The notes: generated by a model not told the origin, from the sequence alone. A stretch of DNA of 27,677 bases from Stentor roeselii (GCA_006503475.1 RSEH01000394.1:1-27677); one strand, 5' to 3'; numbered from the stretch's first letter, positions 1 to 10,377 are shown. Numbers and translations are program-made.

Positions 1-3000
1 CAGAAAATTTTTTTACTCATACAGCCTCTCGAGTACTTCAAACAAATGAAAATAATGAAGAAATTAGCAATTATTTTATTTTTTCAATAGATGTGGAAAT
101 TTCAGCAGGGGATAACATAATTCGAGCAACGGTTAAAGAAAAAGATACAGAAATACTTTCAATGAAGGCAACTTCTTTTAATTTACAAAAGGGTTCTAAC
201 AAGTTAGATGGTTTTATGTTTGTTAATGAAGGTAATGTAACAATTCAAGTTTTAAGTCAAAGTAAACTATTAAAAGAAAAGAAATATACTGTTAAGCGTA
301 GTAACTTGTATATTACGAGCTTTACACCACCAAGTAGCAGTGAAAGCTTCAACGTCAGTATAGAAATTCGTAATTTCAATAACTCAAAACCATTGCATAT
401 TGAATTCGATTTTAAAGTTGAGGTTCAATTAATTCCAGAAGGTGATCACACAGGAGTAAGCCTCACTAAGATTGAACCTGTACTGATAAATAACATTTTT
501 GAATTTTATAATTTACAGATACTCTCTACAGGGACATTTAAACTCGAATTCTCTTGTGAAAACTTGACTTCGATATATACCGATGAATTTTATGTTACCA
601 ACAATTTAAAATTATGCAAATTTACCAGTAATCCACAAATCTTAGCAGTTTTTGAAAGCTTTATATTAAAAGTTGAGGCTATAGGGGAGGACGATAATCC
701 ATACAAGCCTAAAATGACTATTAGTTGTAATAATTCAGAGTGTGAAGAAAATGGAGTTCTTGATAATTATGACACCTATGCCGAGTTAAGGTATAATGCA
801 ACAGATAATGATATAAATTTGAGATTCAAGGTTTCTGGTCTTAATGATGATACAATTTATTGTGATTTTAATAAGAGTCTTAATAAAGGAGATTTATTTT
901 TTGAAGATGAAGAATTTTATGAGACTGAAAATTTTAATTTGAGCTTTTCATTAAGAAAAGATATTTCAAAAATTCTGAATAATACAAACAATATTACGGT
1001 TAATGGAAGAATAAACTGTATTAATGTAGATAAAAATTTAAGTTCTTCTCAAAAAAAAACGAATCTTACTCAACATGGAATTATTAGTTTCTTTAATATC
1101 AATATAAATTATCGTGCGAATTGTTCAATAACTCTTCAATCAGACTCTATTTTCAACTTGACTACCTTCAATTTTTCAGTTCAAAAATTAATTCAATTCG
1201 AAATAAAAATGATTCCTGAAGGAATCAGTCACTCAGCTAGCAATTTTTCTCTAAATATTTCATCACTAGAAAAAGGGATACTAAAAGGTAATACTCCTTT
1301 CAAATTAATATTTGAAAATTTAACAGTTTGTTCAAATACCACTCTGAACAAAAATGATTCATTTGGCAATCAATCAACGAATAATAATGGTTTTTATCAA
1401 ATAGATCATTTAAGGATTTTAAGTTCAGGGTCCTTTGTTTTTTTAGTTTATTATAAAGATGAGATAGCATCCAGATATAAAACTAATCACATCAATAACA
1501 CCATACAAAAATTCGAGTTAAAATCAATTAAAAATATTTCTTATGTGAACTATCCTTTTTTCATTAATTTCACTTTGACAGGCGAAGATGATTCTTCATA
1601 TATATTACCTGCAAAACTAACTCTTTATGATATTTCTGGACCATTTCAAGATAGAGAAAATTTTTCAACTATTTCGCATTTACCAAGAATGCCTTTTGAA
1701 ATTTCTATAAGAGAAGCCAAAATATATAACTTCAGGTTGATAAGCGATGAAACAAAAATAGTTGGAATATTAGATAATATTGCTTTTTTACCAAATAATA
1801 TTAAAGTGATTAGTAACTTTGATTATTTAATTACTGTTAATGATACTACAAGTCTTAATATCAGTTTGAGTGTCTATGGAGAAAAAGAAGACGAAATAGA
1901 ATCATATTATGGAATTTATAATATTTCGATTAATGGATCATGTGCAAACTTCCCAAATAAGACTCTTAAGACTAGTCAGGGGAAGTTAAATCACACTTTT
2001 TTCATAACTGACCCAGGAAAATGTAAACTATGGATTTTCACAGATTCTGTACTATTAAGCAACTTTTCTAAAACCCTAAAAGTAAACCCAACCCTAAAGG
2101 AAATTACTTACAATACCTCCTCCTTATCCTGGCCAGTTAACACCCTAATCACTCTGGTTCTATCTCTAAAAACATTCGGAGATTACTACTACACTAACCC
2201 TTCCACAATCATTCTTATCTGCCCAAAAGACTCAGTAATCCTAAACAACACATCAACAACATCAACAGGCAATGCAACTTTTCAACTCTACTTCAAATCA
2301 AAATCAATCTACAACTGCAAGGCAAGGACTTTAAACAAAGAAATCCAAACAAACCTGACATTCAAAATCCAAGAAGACCGAAAAAACCCAGAAAAAAAAT
2401 GCCTGGTTGAATACAATGAAAATACTTGTTTTAAATGCATTCCAAACGCAAAAAAAAACGCTATGGGTAGATGTCAATGTTCAAAAAACAGCAAATATGA
2501 TGAATCCAGGAATTCTTGTGATTGTAATCAAGGCTTTCAATCGATTAACGATTATTGCTTGATTTGTGGACGATTTTTTGAGATTGAAGAAATTTCTGCA
2601 GTGGTTTCTGAAGATTTTCGAAAAATTGATCTGGAATTCGCATTTCCGGCTAATACTGAAAATTTTGGAAATGTTGAAAATTGGGTTGAAGCTTTTAGTA
2701 TTAGTGGAGATTTGATGAAAATGGTAAAGTCTGCTGGATGGAAAAATAGCAACTTGTTTCAGATATTGTTTAAGAAGATGATTGATGTGAAAAATGAACA
2801 GTTTTTAATTTTGGATCCTTTTGTTTTTCAGAAAAAAGATTGGGAAAAATGTGTGGATTTGGTGAAAGACTTGAAAATTGAGTTTAATGTGACTCGTGAT
2901 AAACCTGTTCCTGATTTTACTTTGATTGCACCGATGAATGTATCTAGCCGTTGCCAGAATTCATTTACAGTGAGAACTAAGACCTTTAACCCTATTTTCA

Positions 3001-5996
3001 AATATAAATGGGCCTCAAATGAAAAAAGCATCAATAAATTATTATCAAATGAAACATCCTCTTCAATTATAATCAACATTAAAAATTTAACCCTTCAAAA
3101 TAAAAACTTTAGTAACTTTGAAGTGAACTTAACAGTCACTGACGTTATATTCAAAACATCATCAACAAAAAGTGTATCAATTGAATTAGTTTCAAATCGT
3201 AGTACTTTTGAAGTTTCTTTTCCTCAAGGGCAAGAAATTCATTATAAAACTGAAGAATACCTTGAAATAAAACCTCAAATAATAAACTCATGCGGGTATA
3301 AAAACTTTAAATATTCATGGTTTTTATCTAAACTCGGAGAAAATCCTAGTCCAGTTAAAAATAAATTAAAAACAAGCTACCCAAGCATGTTACTCTTAAA
3401 GCCAGGCTCTCTCCTTCCAAGCACAAGTTACCAACTCTCAGTCACAGTAAAATACTCTAAAAATATTAAAAGTTCAGCTTCCATGATCATTAATGTCACT
3501 TCTTCACAACTTGTCCTTTCATTAAATCGAGCTTCAGGAAATGTTTCTACTCTTCTTGATTTCGACTTAACAGTTAAAGCTTATGACCCAGATAATCCGA
3601 ATTTTAAAAAGTTTGAATACATATGGAGCACATTCGATGATAGTAAAAAAGAATGTAAAGATAAAGAAAACCAAAGTCTTTTAACTAATAATTCTTTGAA
3701 TCCTCAAATTATTTCTAGAAATCAATTGAAAAATAACTCTTTCTGCAAGTTTCAAGTTGTTGTTAAAGGTGAAGGAAAAGAAGCTAAAACTGAAGTTAAT
3801 ATTTTCTTTAGTGAATCTATTGAAGGAGAAATTTTAATGCCGAAAATTCCAGAATTTGTTAATGCTGATGAAGACTTTTATATTGCACCTGTTCTGATAA
3901 ATAAAGAATTGCAGGATGATGTAAAGAATGGAAAAATTAAGGAAAAAGAAATGAAATGGGAGATTGAACCTCGTATTGATATTGCTGGCGACATGCGCCA
4001 GCAATTTTTATTTATTCCAAAAGGGACTTTAAAGAAAGGAGTCAATTATTTCATAAGAGTTTCTATGAAAACAGGTGGGAATAACAATTATGTCTCAAGT
4101 GAAACCAGTTTTTACACAAGTAGTCCTCCGATTTGTGAAAATTTTACAGTTGAAGTTGAAAAATATCAAAAAAATTTAAGATATTATTTTCGAGCTGTTA
4201 ATTGTTATGATAAGGACAGCGGATCTGATGTTTTTTACCAGTTTGGATTTAGAAATGAGGAAAAAATCACTTGGCTTACAAAACTTGTTGTTTTTGATTC
4301 TGTGAAATTAAGAATTAGTGAAAATGTTGATGAATATGTCATGAGGGTTTGTGATAATCAATTTTCATGTAATAACTATTCTGCTAGGATTGCAGAAAAT
4401 AATAAAATGAGAATGGTTTCTGGTGTTAAAGATAATTTGATGGAGGATATTCAAGATATTGATGAAATACCTTCTTTAATTATTTATTATTCTGGATTTA
4501 TTAAGGATTTTAATGATTCGATTGAATTGTATAAGATTTTTAGTAAGTACTTTTCGTCGATTGAACTTGATAGTTATACGGTTGATAGCTTATTTAGTTG
4601 CTTAGAATCTATTTTTAATCAAGATGTCAACCAGACTGAATATAATCATTCAAAAACTATTCAAAGTATTGGGAAATTCATTAATGAAACTTTGAAAAAA
4701 TACAAAAAACCTTTATCAATAGAGTCTTTTTCCAAGCTTTGGAATGTTTTTCATATCTTCATCAACTATTTATCTAACACAAAGCGAGTGGAATATATAA
4801 AAATGTTCACTGACTACTTGATGAAAAATTCAATCGTCAACACTTCAATACCAGATGACTACCCCGGTCTAACCAGGCATAGAATACTCGGCTCTTCTGA
4901 GAAATTTGAATATTTTGAATCAAGTTATATCAATATAAAGTTCCCTAATAACTTAAACATCAACAAGAGCTCGATTTACGATTTAATTACTTACTCTTAT
5001 TTGAACCCTTACCCTATTTTTGAAGTAAGCATTAAAAAAGTAGGAAATTTCACTAATGGACTTGATTTATTGGATATTGAAAATTCAGATGAAATGAGCA
5101 TTATTTCGAAGACTCCAATAAAAATTGCTATACAAGGTTCTTTTGACACTTTCAAAAAATATAAATGCAAATATCTTGAAAGTAATGACTCTTGGACTGA
5201 AAATCATTGCGAAGTTGAGGAAATTAGTGAAAATGAAATAAAATTGACTGTTTTACACTTCTCAGTTTACTCCATCCAAGAAGAAAATTTTGACTGCTCA
5301 ATAGGTTTCAGTCCCCTAATAGCCATGTCCAGTCTAATCATAATAATTCTTCTCTCATTCTTTTGTCTCGGAAACTCCAGCCTGACCTGCTGCAAGCAAC
5401 CCAAAGAAAAGTCATTCAAACTTTTATACCCAGCCACAAGTTTATTTTTAAACGAAACAGTAGACAAAAAATCCTTAATTATAATCCAAATGGCATCATC
5501 TCAGATGATTCTAATAACCTTAATAGGAGCATTTTTGTATTATTTCTTCGAAATCAATGAAGAAAAAGTCTCAAAATTTTTACCTTCTCATTTAAAAGTT
5601 GGAGCTGTTGCTTGGATTATTAGTCAAATTTTTATCATTCCAGTTTTTATTATGAACACTTGTCTCATGAATGGCAGAGAATGTAAAAAATGTGTTTTGG
5701 TCTTTTGTGGAATTCTTGATGTTATTTGTGTTGTTGCCACTGTTGCTATGGATCTTTATTTTTGTGAAGTTTGGAGCTTTTTTTGGATTTTTAATTGGGC
5801 GGTTTTTGCGGTTTTGGATTTTGTTACTGCGCAGGTTTTTTATGCTTTTGTTTTAAATCGACTCTCTGGGCGGCTTGTGAAAGTTGATATTTTTGGGGAT
5901 AGTGAAGAAGCTGAGATTAAAAATCAGGAAGATGAAGAATATGATGATTGCGAAGAAGTCTTTTGTGAGTTTGATCCAAGTGATATGATTGGTTAG
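1..5996 (+). CDS. Giant REJ/GPS-type multipass surface protein, 5' end outside the window
   Basis: The frame is open from base 3, so the start lies upstream; about 1,997 residues are visible. The first ~760 residues are repeated beta-rich Ig-like units with recurring GEDD-type turns and very many N-x-S/T sites, which suggests a glycosylated ectodomain. A Cys-rich, EGF-like stretch follows (about 2380-2570), then a REJ/PKD-like region (about 2900-4150). A GPS-like block lies at about 5150-5280 (Cys, Trp, Cys, then LHFSVYS), directly before about five hydrophobic segments (5290-5870) and an acidic tail. This order resembles polycystin-1-family proteins of ciliates, but the PLAT domain and the channel half are absent. 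A role in adhesion or sensing is inferred from the family. No intron is needed to keep the frame. Translation stops at TAG. The domain borders are my estimate. Confidence 0.8.
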   Translation, partial: ENFFTHTASRVLQTNENNEEISNYFIFSIDVEISAGDNIIRATVKEKDTEILSMKATSFNLQKGSNKLDGFMFVNEGNVTIQVLSQSKLLKEKKYTVKRSNLYITSFTPPSSSESFNVSIEIRNFNNSKPLHIEFDFKVEVQLIPEGDHTGVSLTKIEPVLINNIFEFYNLQILSTGTFKLEFSCENLTSIYTDEFYVTNNLKLCKFTSNPQILAVFESFILKVEAIGEDDNPYKPKMTISCNNSECEENGVLDNYDTYAELRYNATDNDINLRFKVSGLNDDTIYCDFNKSLNKGDLFFEDEEFYETENFNLSFSLRKDISKILNNTNNITVNGRINCINVDKNLSSSQKKTNLTQHGIISFFNININYRANCSITLQSDSIFNLTTFNFSVQKLIQFEIKMIPEGISHSASNFSLNISSLEKGILKGNTPFKLIFENLTVCSNTTLNKNDSFGNQSTNNNGFYQIDHLRILSSGSFVFLVYYKDEIASRYKTNHINNTIQKFELKSIKNISYVNYPFFINFTLTGEDDSSYILPAKLTLYDISGPFQDRENFSTISHLPRMPFEISIREAKIYNFRLISDETKIVGILDNIAFLPNNIKVISNFDYLITVNDTTSLNISLSVYGEKEDEIESYYGIYNISINGSCANFPNKTLKTSQGKLNHTFFITDPGKCKLWIFTDSVLLSNFSKTLKVNPTLKEITYNTSSLSWPVNTLITLVLSLKTFGDYYYTNPSTIILICPKDSVILNNTSTTSTGNATFQLYFKSKSIYNCKARTLNKEIQTNLTFKIQEDRKNPEKKCLVEYNENTCFKCIPNAKKNAMGRCQCSKNSKYDESRNSCDCNQGFQSINDYCLICGRFFEIEEISAVVSEDFRKIDLEFAFPANTENFGNVENWVEAFSISGDLMKMVKSAGWKNSNLFQILFKKMIDVKNEQFLILDPFVFQKKDWEKCVDLVKDLKIEFNVTRDKPVPDFTLIAPMNVSSRCQNSFTVRTKTFNPIFKYKWASNEKSINKLLSNETSSSIIINIKNLTLQNKNFSNFEVNLTVTDVIFKTSSTKSVSIELVSNRSTFEVSFPQGQEIHYKTEEYLEIKPQIINSCGYKNFKYSWFLSKLGENPSPVKNKLKTSYPSMLLLKPGSLLPSTSYQLSVTVKYSKNIKSSASMIINVTSSQLVLSLNRASGNVSTLLDFDLTVKAYDPDNPNFKKFEYIWSTFDDSKKECKDKENQSLLTNNSLNPQIISRNQLKNNSFCKFQVVVKGEGKEAKTEVNIFFSESIEGEILMPKIPEFVNADEDFYIAPVLINKELQDDVKNGKIKEKEMKWEIEPRIDIAGDMRQQFLFIPKGTLKKGVNYFIRVSMKTGGNNNYVSSETSFYTSSPPICENFTVEVEKYQKNLRYYFRAVNCYDKDSGSDVFYQFGFRNEEKITWLTKLVVFDSVKLRISENVDEYVMRVCDNQFSCNNYSARIAENNKMRMVSGVKDNLMEDIQDIDEIPSLIIYYSGFIKDFNDSIELYKIFSKYFSSIELDSYTVDSLFSCLESIFNQDVNQTEYNHSKTIQSIGKFINETLKKYKKPLSIESFSKLWNVFHIFINYLSNTKRVEYIKMFTDYLMKNSIVNTSIPDDYPGLTRHRILGSSEKFEYFESSYINIKFPNNLNINKSSIYDLITYSYLNPYPIFEVSIKKVGNFTNGLDLLDIENSDEMSIISKTPIKIAIQGSFDTFKKYKCKYLESNDSWTENHCEVEEISENEIKLTVLHFSVYSIQEENFDCSIGFSPLIAMSSLIIIILLSFFCLGNSSLTCCKQPKEKSFKLLYPATSLFLNETVDKKSLIIIQMASSQMILITLIGAFLYYFFEINEEKVSKFLPSHLKVGAVAWIISQIFIIPVFIMNTCLMNGRECKKCVLVFCGILDVICVVATVAMDLYFCEVWSFFWIFNWAVFAVLDFVTAQVFYAFVLNRLSGRLVKVDIFGDSEEAEIKNQEDEEYDDCEEVFCEFDPSDMIG

Positions 5997-6848
5997 ATTA
6001 ATTGGTTAGGATTCAATAGTTTTAATTGTGATGTTTTTTGTTGTGGAGAATTTTTTTCTGGATATTTTACGATTTTTGGCAGATCAGAGCTTATTTAGAA
6101 TTTTTGTTTTAATGAGAATATCTGAATATTTTGGAAGTTTTAGATAAATTTGCGAGAATGAAAATTTTATGATTATTATTTCAATTTAAGGAGATAAAGA
6201 TTTGAAAAAAAATTTAGGATCGACACTATAAATTGTAAAAATTTAGAACCATCTTTATCTTAACGAGGTATGATTAGATTGCCTAACTAGATCTGATTGT
6301 TAAGAAACTTAAATTTATTAATTGATTTCTCTAGTTACTTTTTTTTATGTTTCGATTTCCTATTTATCTCTAATATGATAAATCTAAGTTTATTTTTAAG
6401 ATTTCTTATAATTATATACAAACTTTCAAGATAGAATATATCTTTACTCATTTAATTAACTATTCCAGCTTTATATGCAAATTTCCCCAAATAAAAGTAA
6501 ATTCTTCTACTTTATACTGAATATAATCCTTTTAAATAACCCATCCAGTATCTTGATTCATTCGAGCTAAATTTCTTATTATTGTGCAATTCTTCTCATA
6601 ACTTATCCAATATATTTATTTTATAAACTCTTTCAACAGAAATTTAATAAAATCCAAAAAATCTAAAATCTTTTTTCATTTAATTTCAATTAAAATCTAT
6701 CAAACATCAAAATCCACTAAAAAATTTACCTATTCCATTCAAATCATTCCTTTCCTCAAAAAAAAATTCAATCAACCCAAAATATTTCAATTAATCCTCC
6801 TTAAACTCTTCAGATTTAAAAAAAATGTAGAAATCCAATAAACTTAAA
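5997..6848. other. Non-coding spacer, 852 nt, with a strand-composition switch
   Basis: No credible reading frame, tRNA or repeat is visible. The left part is G- and T-rich (6001-6060 has about 14 G and 2 C by hand count). The right part is A- and C-rich (6721-6780 has no G and about 16 C). The change falls near 6240. The sequence must hold the 3' end of the upstream gene and the promoter of the B-box/WD40 gene, but I recognise no element. Confidence 0.6.
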
Positions 6849-8231
6849 ATGGACCGATGCAAATATTGCACCCAATCAGCAATCAAAAGATGTGAAACCT
6901 GTTCAATCTCTCTATGCGTGACTCATCTAAACTCTCACATTCTGAACTCCTCAACGATGCACAGCATTCTTCCAATATCCTCCACTTTAGACCCATACAT
7001 AAGCTCAGCCTTTCGAGAAGAAGGTGCAAGACGTATCCAGACATTCCTATCAATAAAGCAAGAAATAACAGAAAAATCAAAATCCTTTATAAAAGAAATA
7101 AAACGTCTTGAACAAAATTCTTTAAATCAAATCGACCAAGAAATCCAAAAACTTTCAACTCTTTTAAGTAAAAGTCAATTTTCTACTTCTGAATACGAAG
7201 AAATAGCGAAAATCGTATCAACAACTATGAACGCTGCAGCAATAAACATGAAGAATCCAGTGAATTACTTTAACCAGCCGATGTTTAAAATAATAGAAAA
7301 AAACAGATTTAACAATTCAAACCACGTCCAATACGAAACCTCCTTCGACGCTCACGAAGGTCAAGTTTTCGCAGTAAAACTCTCAGCAAGTGACAAGTAC
7401 ATCTTTACCTGTTCTGATGAAGGTTCTATAAAAGTGTTCCAAACCTCGTCTTTTCAGCAAGTTTTGAATTTTTCTAGTTCTGAAAGCGAAGTCAATAGTA
7501 TCGACTTCACAGTTGACTTAAACCTGCTGATTTCAGGCCATTCTGATGGAATCATTAATTTTTGGAGTCCAGTTCAAAATAAGCATATTGACTCTATCCA
7601 GGCTCATTCTGATATTGTTTGGGCCATTCGGATCACAAGAAATGGGGAGTCCTTTGTTACTTGCAGTGAGGATAATAGTGTGAAAATTTGGAAGGTTATA
7701 AGACGAGAATTGATTTTTGAGTTCAAAGGACATTCTGAAGCGGTTAATTGTTTGTGTATGAGTCATAGTAATGTTTTTATTGTCTCGGGGTCGGATGATA
7801 GGACTTTGAAGATATGGAATATTTCGAAAAAAAATTGTGAAAGTTCTTTGATGGGACATGAGGGGATTGTTATGTGCTGTGATATTAATAATGAGGATTC
7901 TGTTGTTGCTTCTGGATCTGCTGATGGATGTATCAAGGTCTGGGACTTGAGCACTATGGCCGCTGTTGCAACTATCAGAGCCCATACTGATAAGGTCAGG
8001 ACGCTCATATTCACTAAAAACAACAAATTTTTCATCTCTGGATCCTTCGACGGCACAATCAAGGTCTGGGATTTCAGGAAAAGGACCTTAACAGTAAGTT
8101 TTTCGGGCCATAAAAGCATAATAAGATCTCTTTTCATGTCTACAAATGGAAAACTGATTTACTCATCTTCAGCCGACGGGACCATCAAAGTTTGGAACCT
8201 GGAGTCTCGAATAACGAATACAAGACAATAG
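6849..8231 (+). CDS. B-box zinc finger, coiled-coil and WD40-repeat protein
   Basis: This 460-residue protein starts with a B-box-like zinc site: Cys4, Cys7, Cys15, Cys18, Cys23, His26 and further His within the first 40 residues. Residues about 55-125 are charged and helical, probably a coiled coil. From about residue 165 to the end there are seven WD40 units, each closing with a motif such as IKVF, INFW, VKIW, LKIW, IKVW, IKVW, IKVW, which is enough for one closed propeller. The layout is TRIM-like but lacks a visible RING, so a ubiquitin-ligase activity is not supported; a scaffold role is more likely. The ATG at 6849 is preceded by an A-rich stretch and gives a complete B-box. It ends in TAG. 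The composition of the coding strand changes from A+C-rich to G+T-rich near 7560 and back near 7990. Confidence 0.85.
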   Translation: MDRCKYCTQSAIKRCETCSISLCVTHLNSHILNSSTMHSILPISSTLDPYISSAFREEGARRIQTFLSIKQEITEKSKSFIKEIKRLEQNSLNQIDQEIQKLSTLLSKSQFSTSEYEEIAKIVSTTMNAAAINMKNPVNYFNQPMFKIIEKNRFNNSNHVQYETSFDAHEGQVFAVKLSASDKYIFTCSDEGSIKVFQTSSFQQVLNFSSSESEVNSIDFTVDLNLLISGHSDGIINFWSPVQNKHIDSIQAHSDIVWAIRITRNGESFVTCSEDNSVKIWKVIRRELIFEFKGHSEAVNCLCMSHSNVFIVSGSDDRTLKIWNISKKNCESSLMGHEGIVMCCDINNEDSVVASGSADGCIKVWDLSTMAAVATIRAHTDKVRTLIFTKNNKFFISGSFDGTIKVWDFRKRTLTVSFSGHKSIIRSLFMSTNGKLIYSSSADGTIKVWNLESRITNTRQ

Positions 8232-8364
8232 CTAGTTGTTAAATCATTAAATCCTTAACCCAAACTTTTGAAAACCGCTTAAATCATTACTGTAAACCAT
8301 CAACATTTCTAACACCCAATACATTTCAAAACCTTAAGCCTAATGAAATAAACAAATCAGCAGT

Positions 8365-9675
8365 ATGGACGGATATCTAAAATCTCAAATTTTAATTTTC
8401 ATCCTTTGCTTTCTATCAAGTATGACGCGGCACATAATGCTTGAATCCTGGTCACTTTCAAAGCCGCAAATATCAGATGATCTGCATTTCTCAAGCCTGA
8501 CACTGGGAGTGATTGATACATTATTCTTATTTTTCTACGCCTTAGGTAATGTGATCTTGGGGTATGTTTCAGATATTTACAGCCCGAAACTGATCATGAC
8601 CGCGTCAATGATTATTTCAGCCACATTCCACTCAGCCGTGCTGTTCATGGCTCTTGCCTTTTACGACGAGGCGGCAATATACGGAATCTTCATCATAATC
8701 AACGGGTTCTTCCAAGGCGCAGTGTGGGTTTGCTGCATCAGTATAATGGGCAACTGGTACTCAGTCCATAATCGAGGTAAAGTGATGGGTCTTTGGATTG
8801 TGAACACCAGTCTCGGGAATGTCATCGGATCTCAAATGGCCTCTGGGCTGATTGAAGCTGGAGTGCTTTGGCAACTGGTCTTGGTGATCTTTGTTTATTT
8901 GTTCGTCATCGCGATTTTTTTGAATATCAGGTACTTGAAAGACAAACCTGTAGGGCAGGATATTAAACATGAGAAGTTGAAAAAGGTTAGCTTTTGTTAT
9001 GCTTTGAAAATGCCTGGAGTTCTTATGTATAGTATCGCGTTTGCTTGTGTCAAAATGACTCATTATTCAATCGTTATGTGGCTGCCTTCATATGTATACA
9101 AACAACTCGGACAATCCGAATACGCAGGAGGAGTAATGGCATCACTTTACGATATAGGTGGACTATTCGGCTGTATAATCCTAGGTTGGGTATCAGACAG
9201 AATCTCAGCAAGAGTATTTATTTTCTTTCCTCTTCTCGTCGGTTCTCTTCCTTTACTTCTAAGTTTTACCCTGGGTTCAAAAGAAACAATTTGGCTTTTT
9301 TACCTTTTAATCCCTATTGTCGGGTTCATCATGGGAGGAGTTTCAAATTTGATCTGCTCTGCCGTCGCCGCTGACCTCGGCCAACACCCTGACAAAGAAT
9401 TCGATGCAAGGACTACAGTCGTCGGCATCATTGAAGGGTCTGGAGGATTCGGTGCGGCTTTTGGACAGATTATTATTGGAGGAATTGTTGCACATAACTG
9501 GAATAATGTTTTTTATTTTTGCTTTGCTGTCACTTTGTGTGCAGTTTTTTCTATGATCCCGATTATTGTCAGGGCTATTCGACCTTCAAAGGGAAATGAA
9601 GAAAATGATGAAATTGGAGAAAATGAAGGGAATGAAGGGAATGAAGGAAATGAAGGAAATGAAGAGAAAATATAA
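8365..9675 (+). CDS. Major facilitator transporter, SLC37 (sugar-phosphate/phosphate exchanger) type
   Basis: The protein has 436 residues with about twelve hydrophobic segments, the usual MFS number, and a charged loop in the middle (about residues 190-215). The MFS signature loop between segments 2 and 3 is seen as LGNVILGYVSDIYSPK, and its second-half counterpart as GGLFGCIILGWVSDR. An early SMTRHIMLESWSLSKPQ segment and the overall layout resemble the SLC37/GlpT organophosphate:phosphate antiporters, so exchange of glucose-6-phosphate or glycerol-3-phosphate for phosphate is the likely role; the substrate is inferred. The last ~20 residues are an acidic Asn-Glu-Gly repeat. It ends in TAA. 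No intron is visible. Confidence 0.82.
   Translation: MDGYLKSQILIFILCFLSSMTRHIMLESWSLSKPQISDDLHFSSLTLGVIDTLFLFFYALGNVILGYVSDIYSPKLIMTASMIISATFHSAVLFMALAFYDEAAIYGIFIIINGFFQGAVWVCCISIMGNWYSVHNRGKVMGLWIVNTSLGNVIGSQMASGLIEAGVLWQLVLVIFVYLFVIAIFLNIRYLKDKPVGQDIKHEKLKKVSFCYALKMPGVLMYSIAFACVKMTHYSIVMWLPSYVYKQLGQSEYAGGVMASLYDIGGLFGCIILGWVSDRISARVFIFFPLLVGSLPLLLSFTLGSKETIWLFYLLIPIVGFIMGGVSNLICSAVAADLGQHPDKEFDARTTVVGIIEGSGGFGAAFGQIIIGGIVAHNWNNVFYFCFAVTLCAVFSMIPIIVRAIRPSKGNEENDEIGENEGNEGNEGNEGNEEKI
9622..9666 (+). repeat. 9-nt tandem repeat in the transporter C-terminus
   Basis: Five copies of a 9-nt unit close to AATGAAGGG encode Asn-Glu-Gly repeats (the last copy ends in Glu). The copies fall into two sub-types, GGG- and GGA-ending, side by side, as expected from slippage. 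The repeat keeps the frame, so length variation between cells or strains would be tolerated. Confidence 0.85.
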
Positions 9676-9737
9676 ATAATTAGGAAAATTAATGTTTGTT
9701 TGGATGTTTAAGGTTTGGCTAATTTTTTGAGTTTTAA

Positions 9738-9746
9738 ATGGAATAG
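9738..9746 (+). promoter_or_regulatory. Two-codon upstream ORF before the Rab-like GTPase
   Basis: ATG GAA TAG lies 18 nt before the chosen start codon at 9765. If the transcript begins upstream of 9738, this minimal reading frame would be met first by scanning ribosomes. Because 5' leaders here may be very short, it may not be transcribed at all. Confidence 0.2.
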
Positions 9747-9764
9747 CAGGTGAGTTTTAGTAAT

Positions 9765-10310
9765 ATGAAAAATTCGAATAGCTGCTGGACTATTCCTCCT
9801 GTTAGGAAAAGTTTGAAAATTGTTGTTTTAGGAGATTTTGGAGTTGGGAAGTCGATGATGGTTAACTCGATTTGCAGATCTACTTTAGTAAATACTATTG
9901 AGCCTACAATAGCAGTGGACTATCATATAAAAGAGTATAAATCTTTGATTTTAAATATTTGGGATGTCTCTGGAAACCCTTACTATAGACAAATGGCGAA
10001 GGAGTTCTATGAAGATACTTCAGTCTTTATCCTTGTTTTTGATGTAACTAATAGAAGATCATATGAAAGTCTTCAGACATGGAAAGAAGAAGTGAAAAGT
10101 TTTGTTATTAATGATTGCAAAATACTCATCTGTGGGAATAAAACTGATTTGTCACAATTCAGGCAAGTAACTTATCAAGAAGCTAGTTATTTCGCAATGG
10201 CTAATTGCTTTAATTTCTTGGAAGTATCAGCGATACAAAGTCATACTGTTAAGAGTATTTTGCAATATCTTGATGATTCTTATAATAAAGAAGTTTTTCA
10301 TGAATGCTAA
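9765..10310 (+). CDS. Divergent Rab/Ras-like small GTPase
   Basis: The product has 181 residues when started at the first ATG (9765); an upstream in-frame GTG at 9750 is not a credible eukaryotic start. GTPase motifs are in order: G1 GDFGVGKS, a G2 Thr in the EPTIAVD stretch, G3 as WDVSGN, G4 NKTD and G5 VSA. The usual WDTAGQ is changed in two ways: Thr-Ala to Val-Ser, and the catalytic Gln to Asn. Loss of that Gln usually lowers intrinsic GTP hydrolysis. The C-terminus ends in a lone Cys (HEC), not the double Cys or CAAX box used for prenylation, so membrane attachment is uncertain. A Rab-like trafficking role is family inference. It ends in TAA, 67 nt from a convergent gene. Confidence 0.85.
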   Translation: MKNSNSCWTIPPVRKSLKIVVLGDFGVGKSMMVNSICRSTLVNTIEPTIAVDYHIKEYKSLILNIWDVSGNPYYRQMAKEFYEDTSVFILVFDVTNRRSYESLQTWKEEVKSFVINDCKILICGNKTDLSQFRQVTYQEASYFAMANCFNFLEVSAIQSHTVKSILQYLDDSYNKEVFHEC

Positions 10311-10377
10311 TCTTTTTTTATATTAATTTAGTTAATTAATCATCTTACTCGTGTTTAAAGTATCCTTAAGTCAATAA

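Noticed and set aside
93-95. GTG at 93 as the start of the giant surface protein
   Set aside because: The frame is open to base 3 and GTG is not a usual eukaryotic start; the gene is truncated by the window.
4529-4543. GTATAAGATTTTTAG in the REJ/GPS gene as a 15-nt intron
   Set aside because: No A at position 10, no frame break, and the region is not conserved enough to decide; RNA data would settle it.
5997-6848. tRNA or small RNA gene in the long spacers (also 23167-24618 and 25006-25748)
   Set aside because: No cloverleaf-like arms, no TTCRA box and no known snRNA motif could be recognised by eye.
7533-8137. Long minus-strand frames opposite the WD40 repeats
   Set aside because: They are mirror frames of a repeated coding sequence without any recognisable domain.
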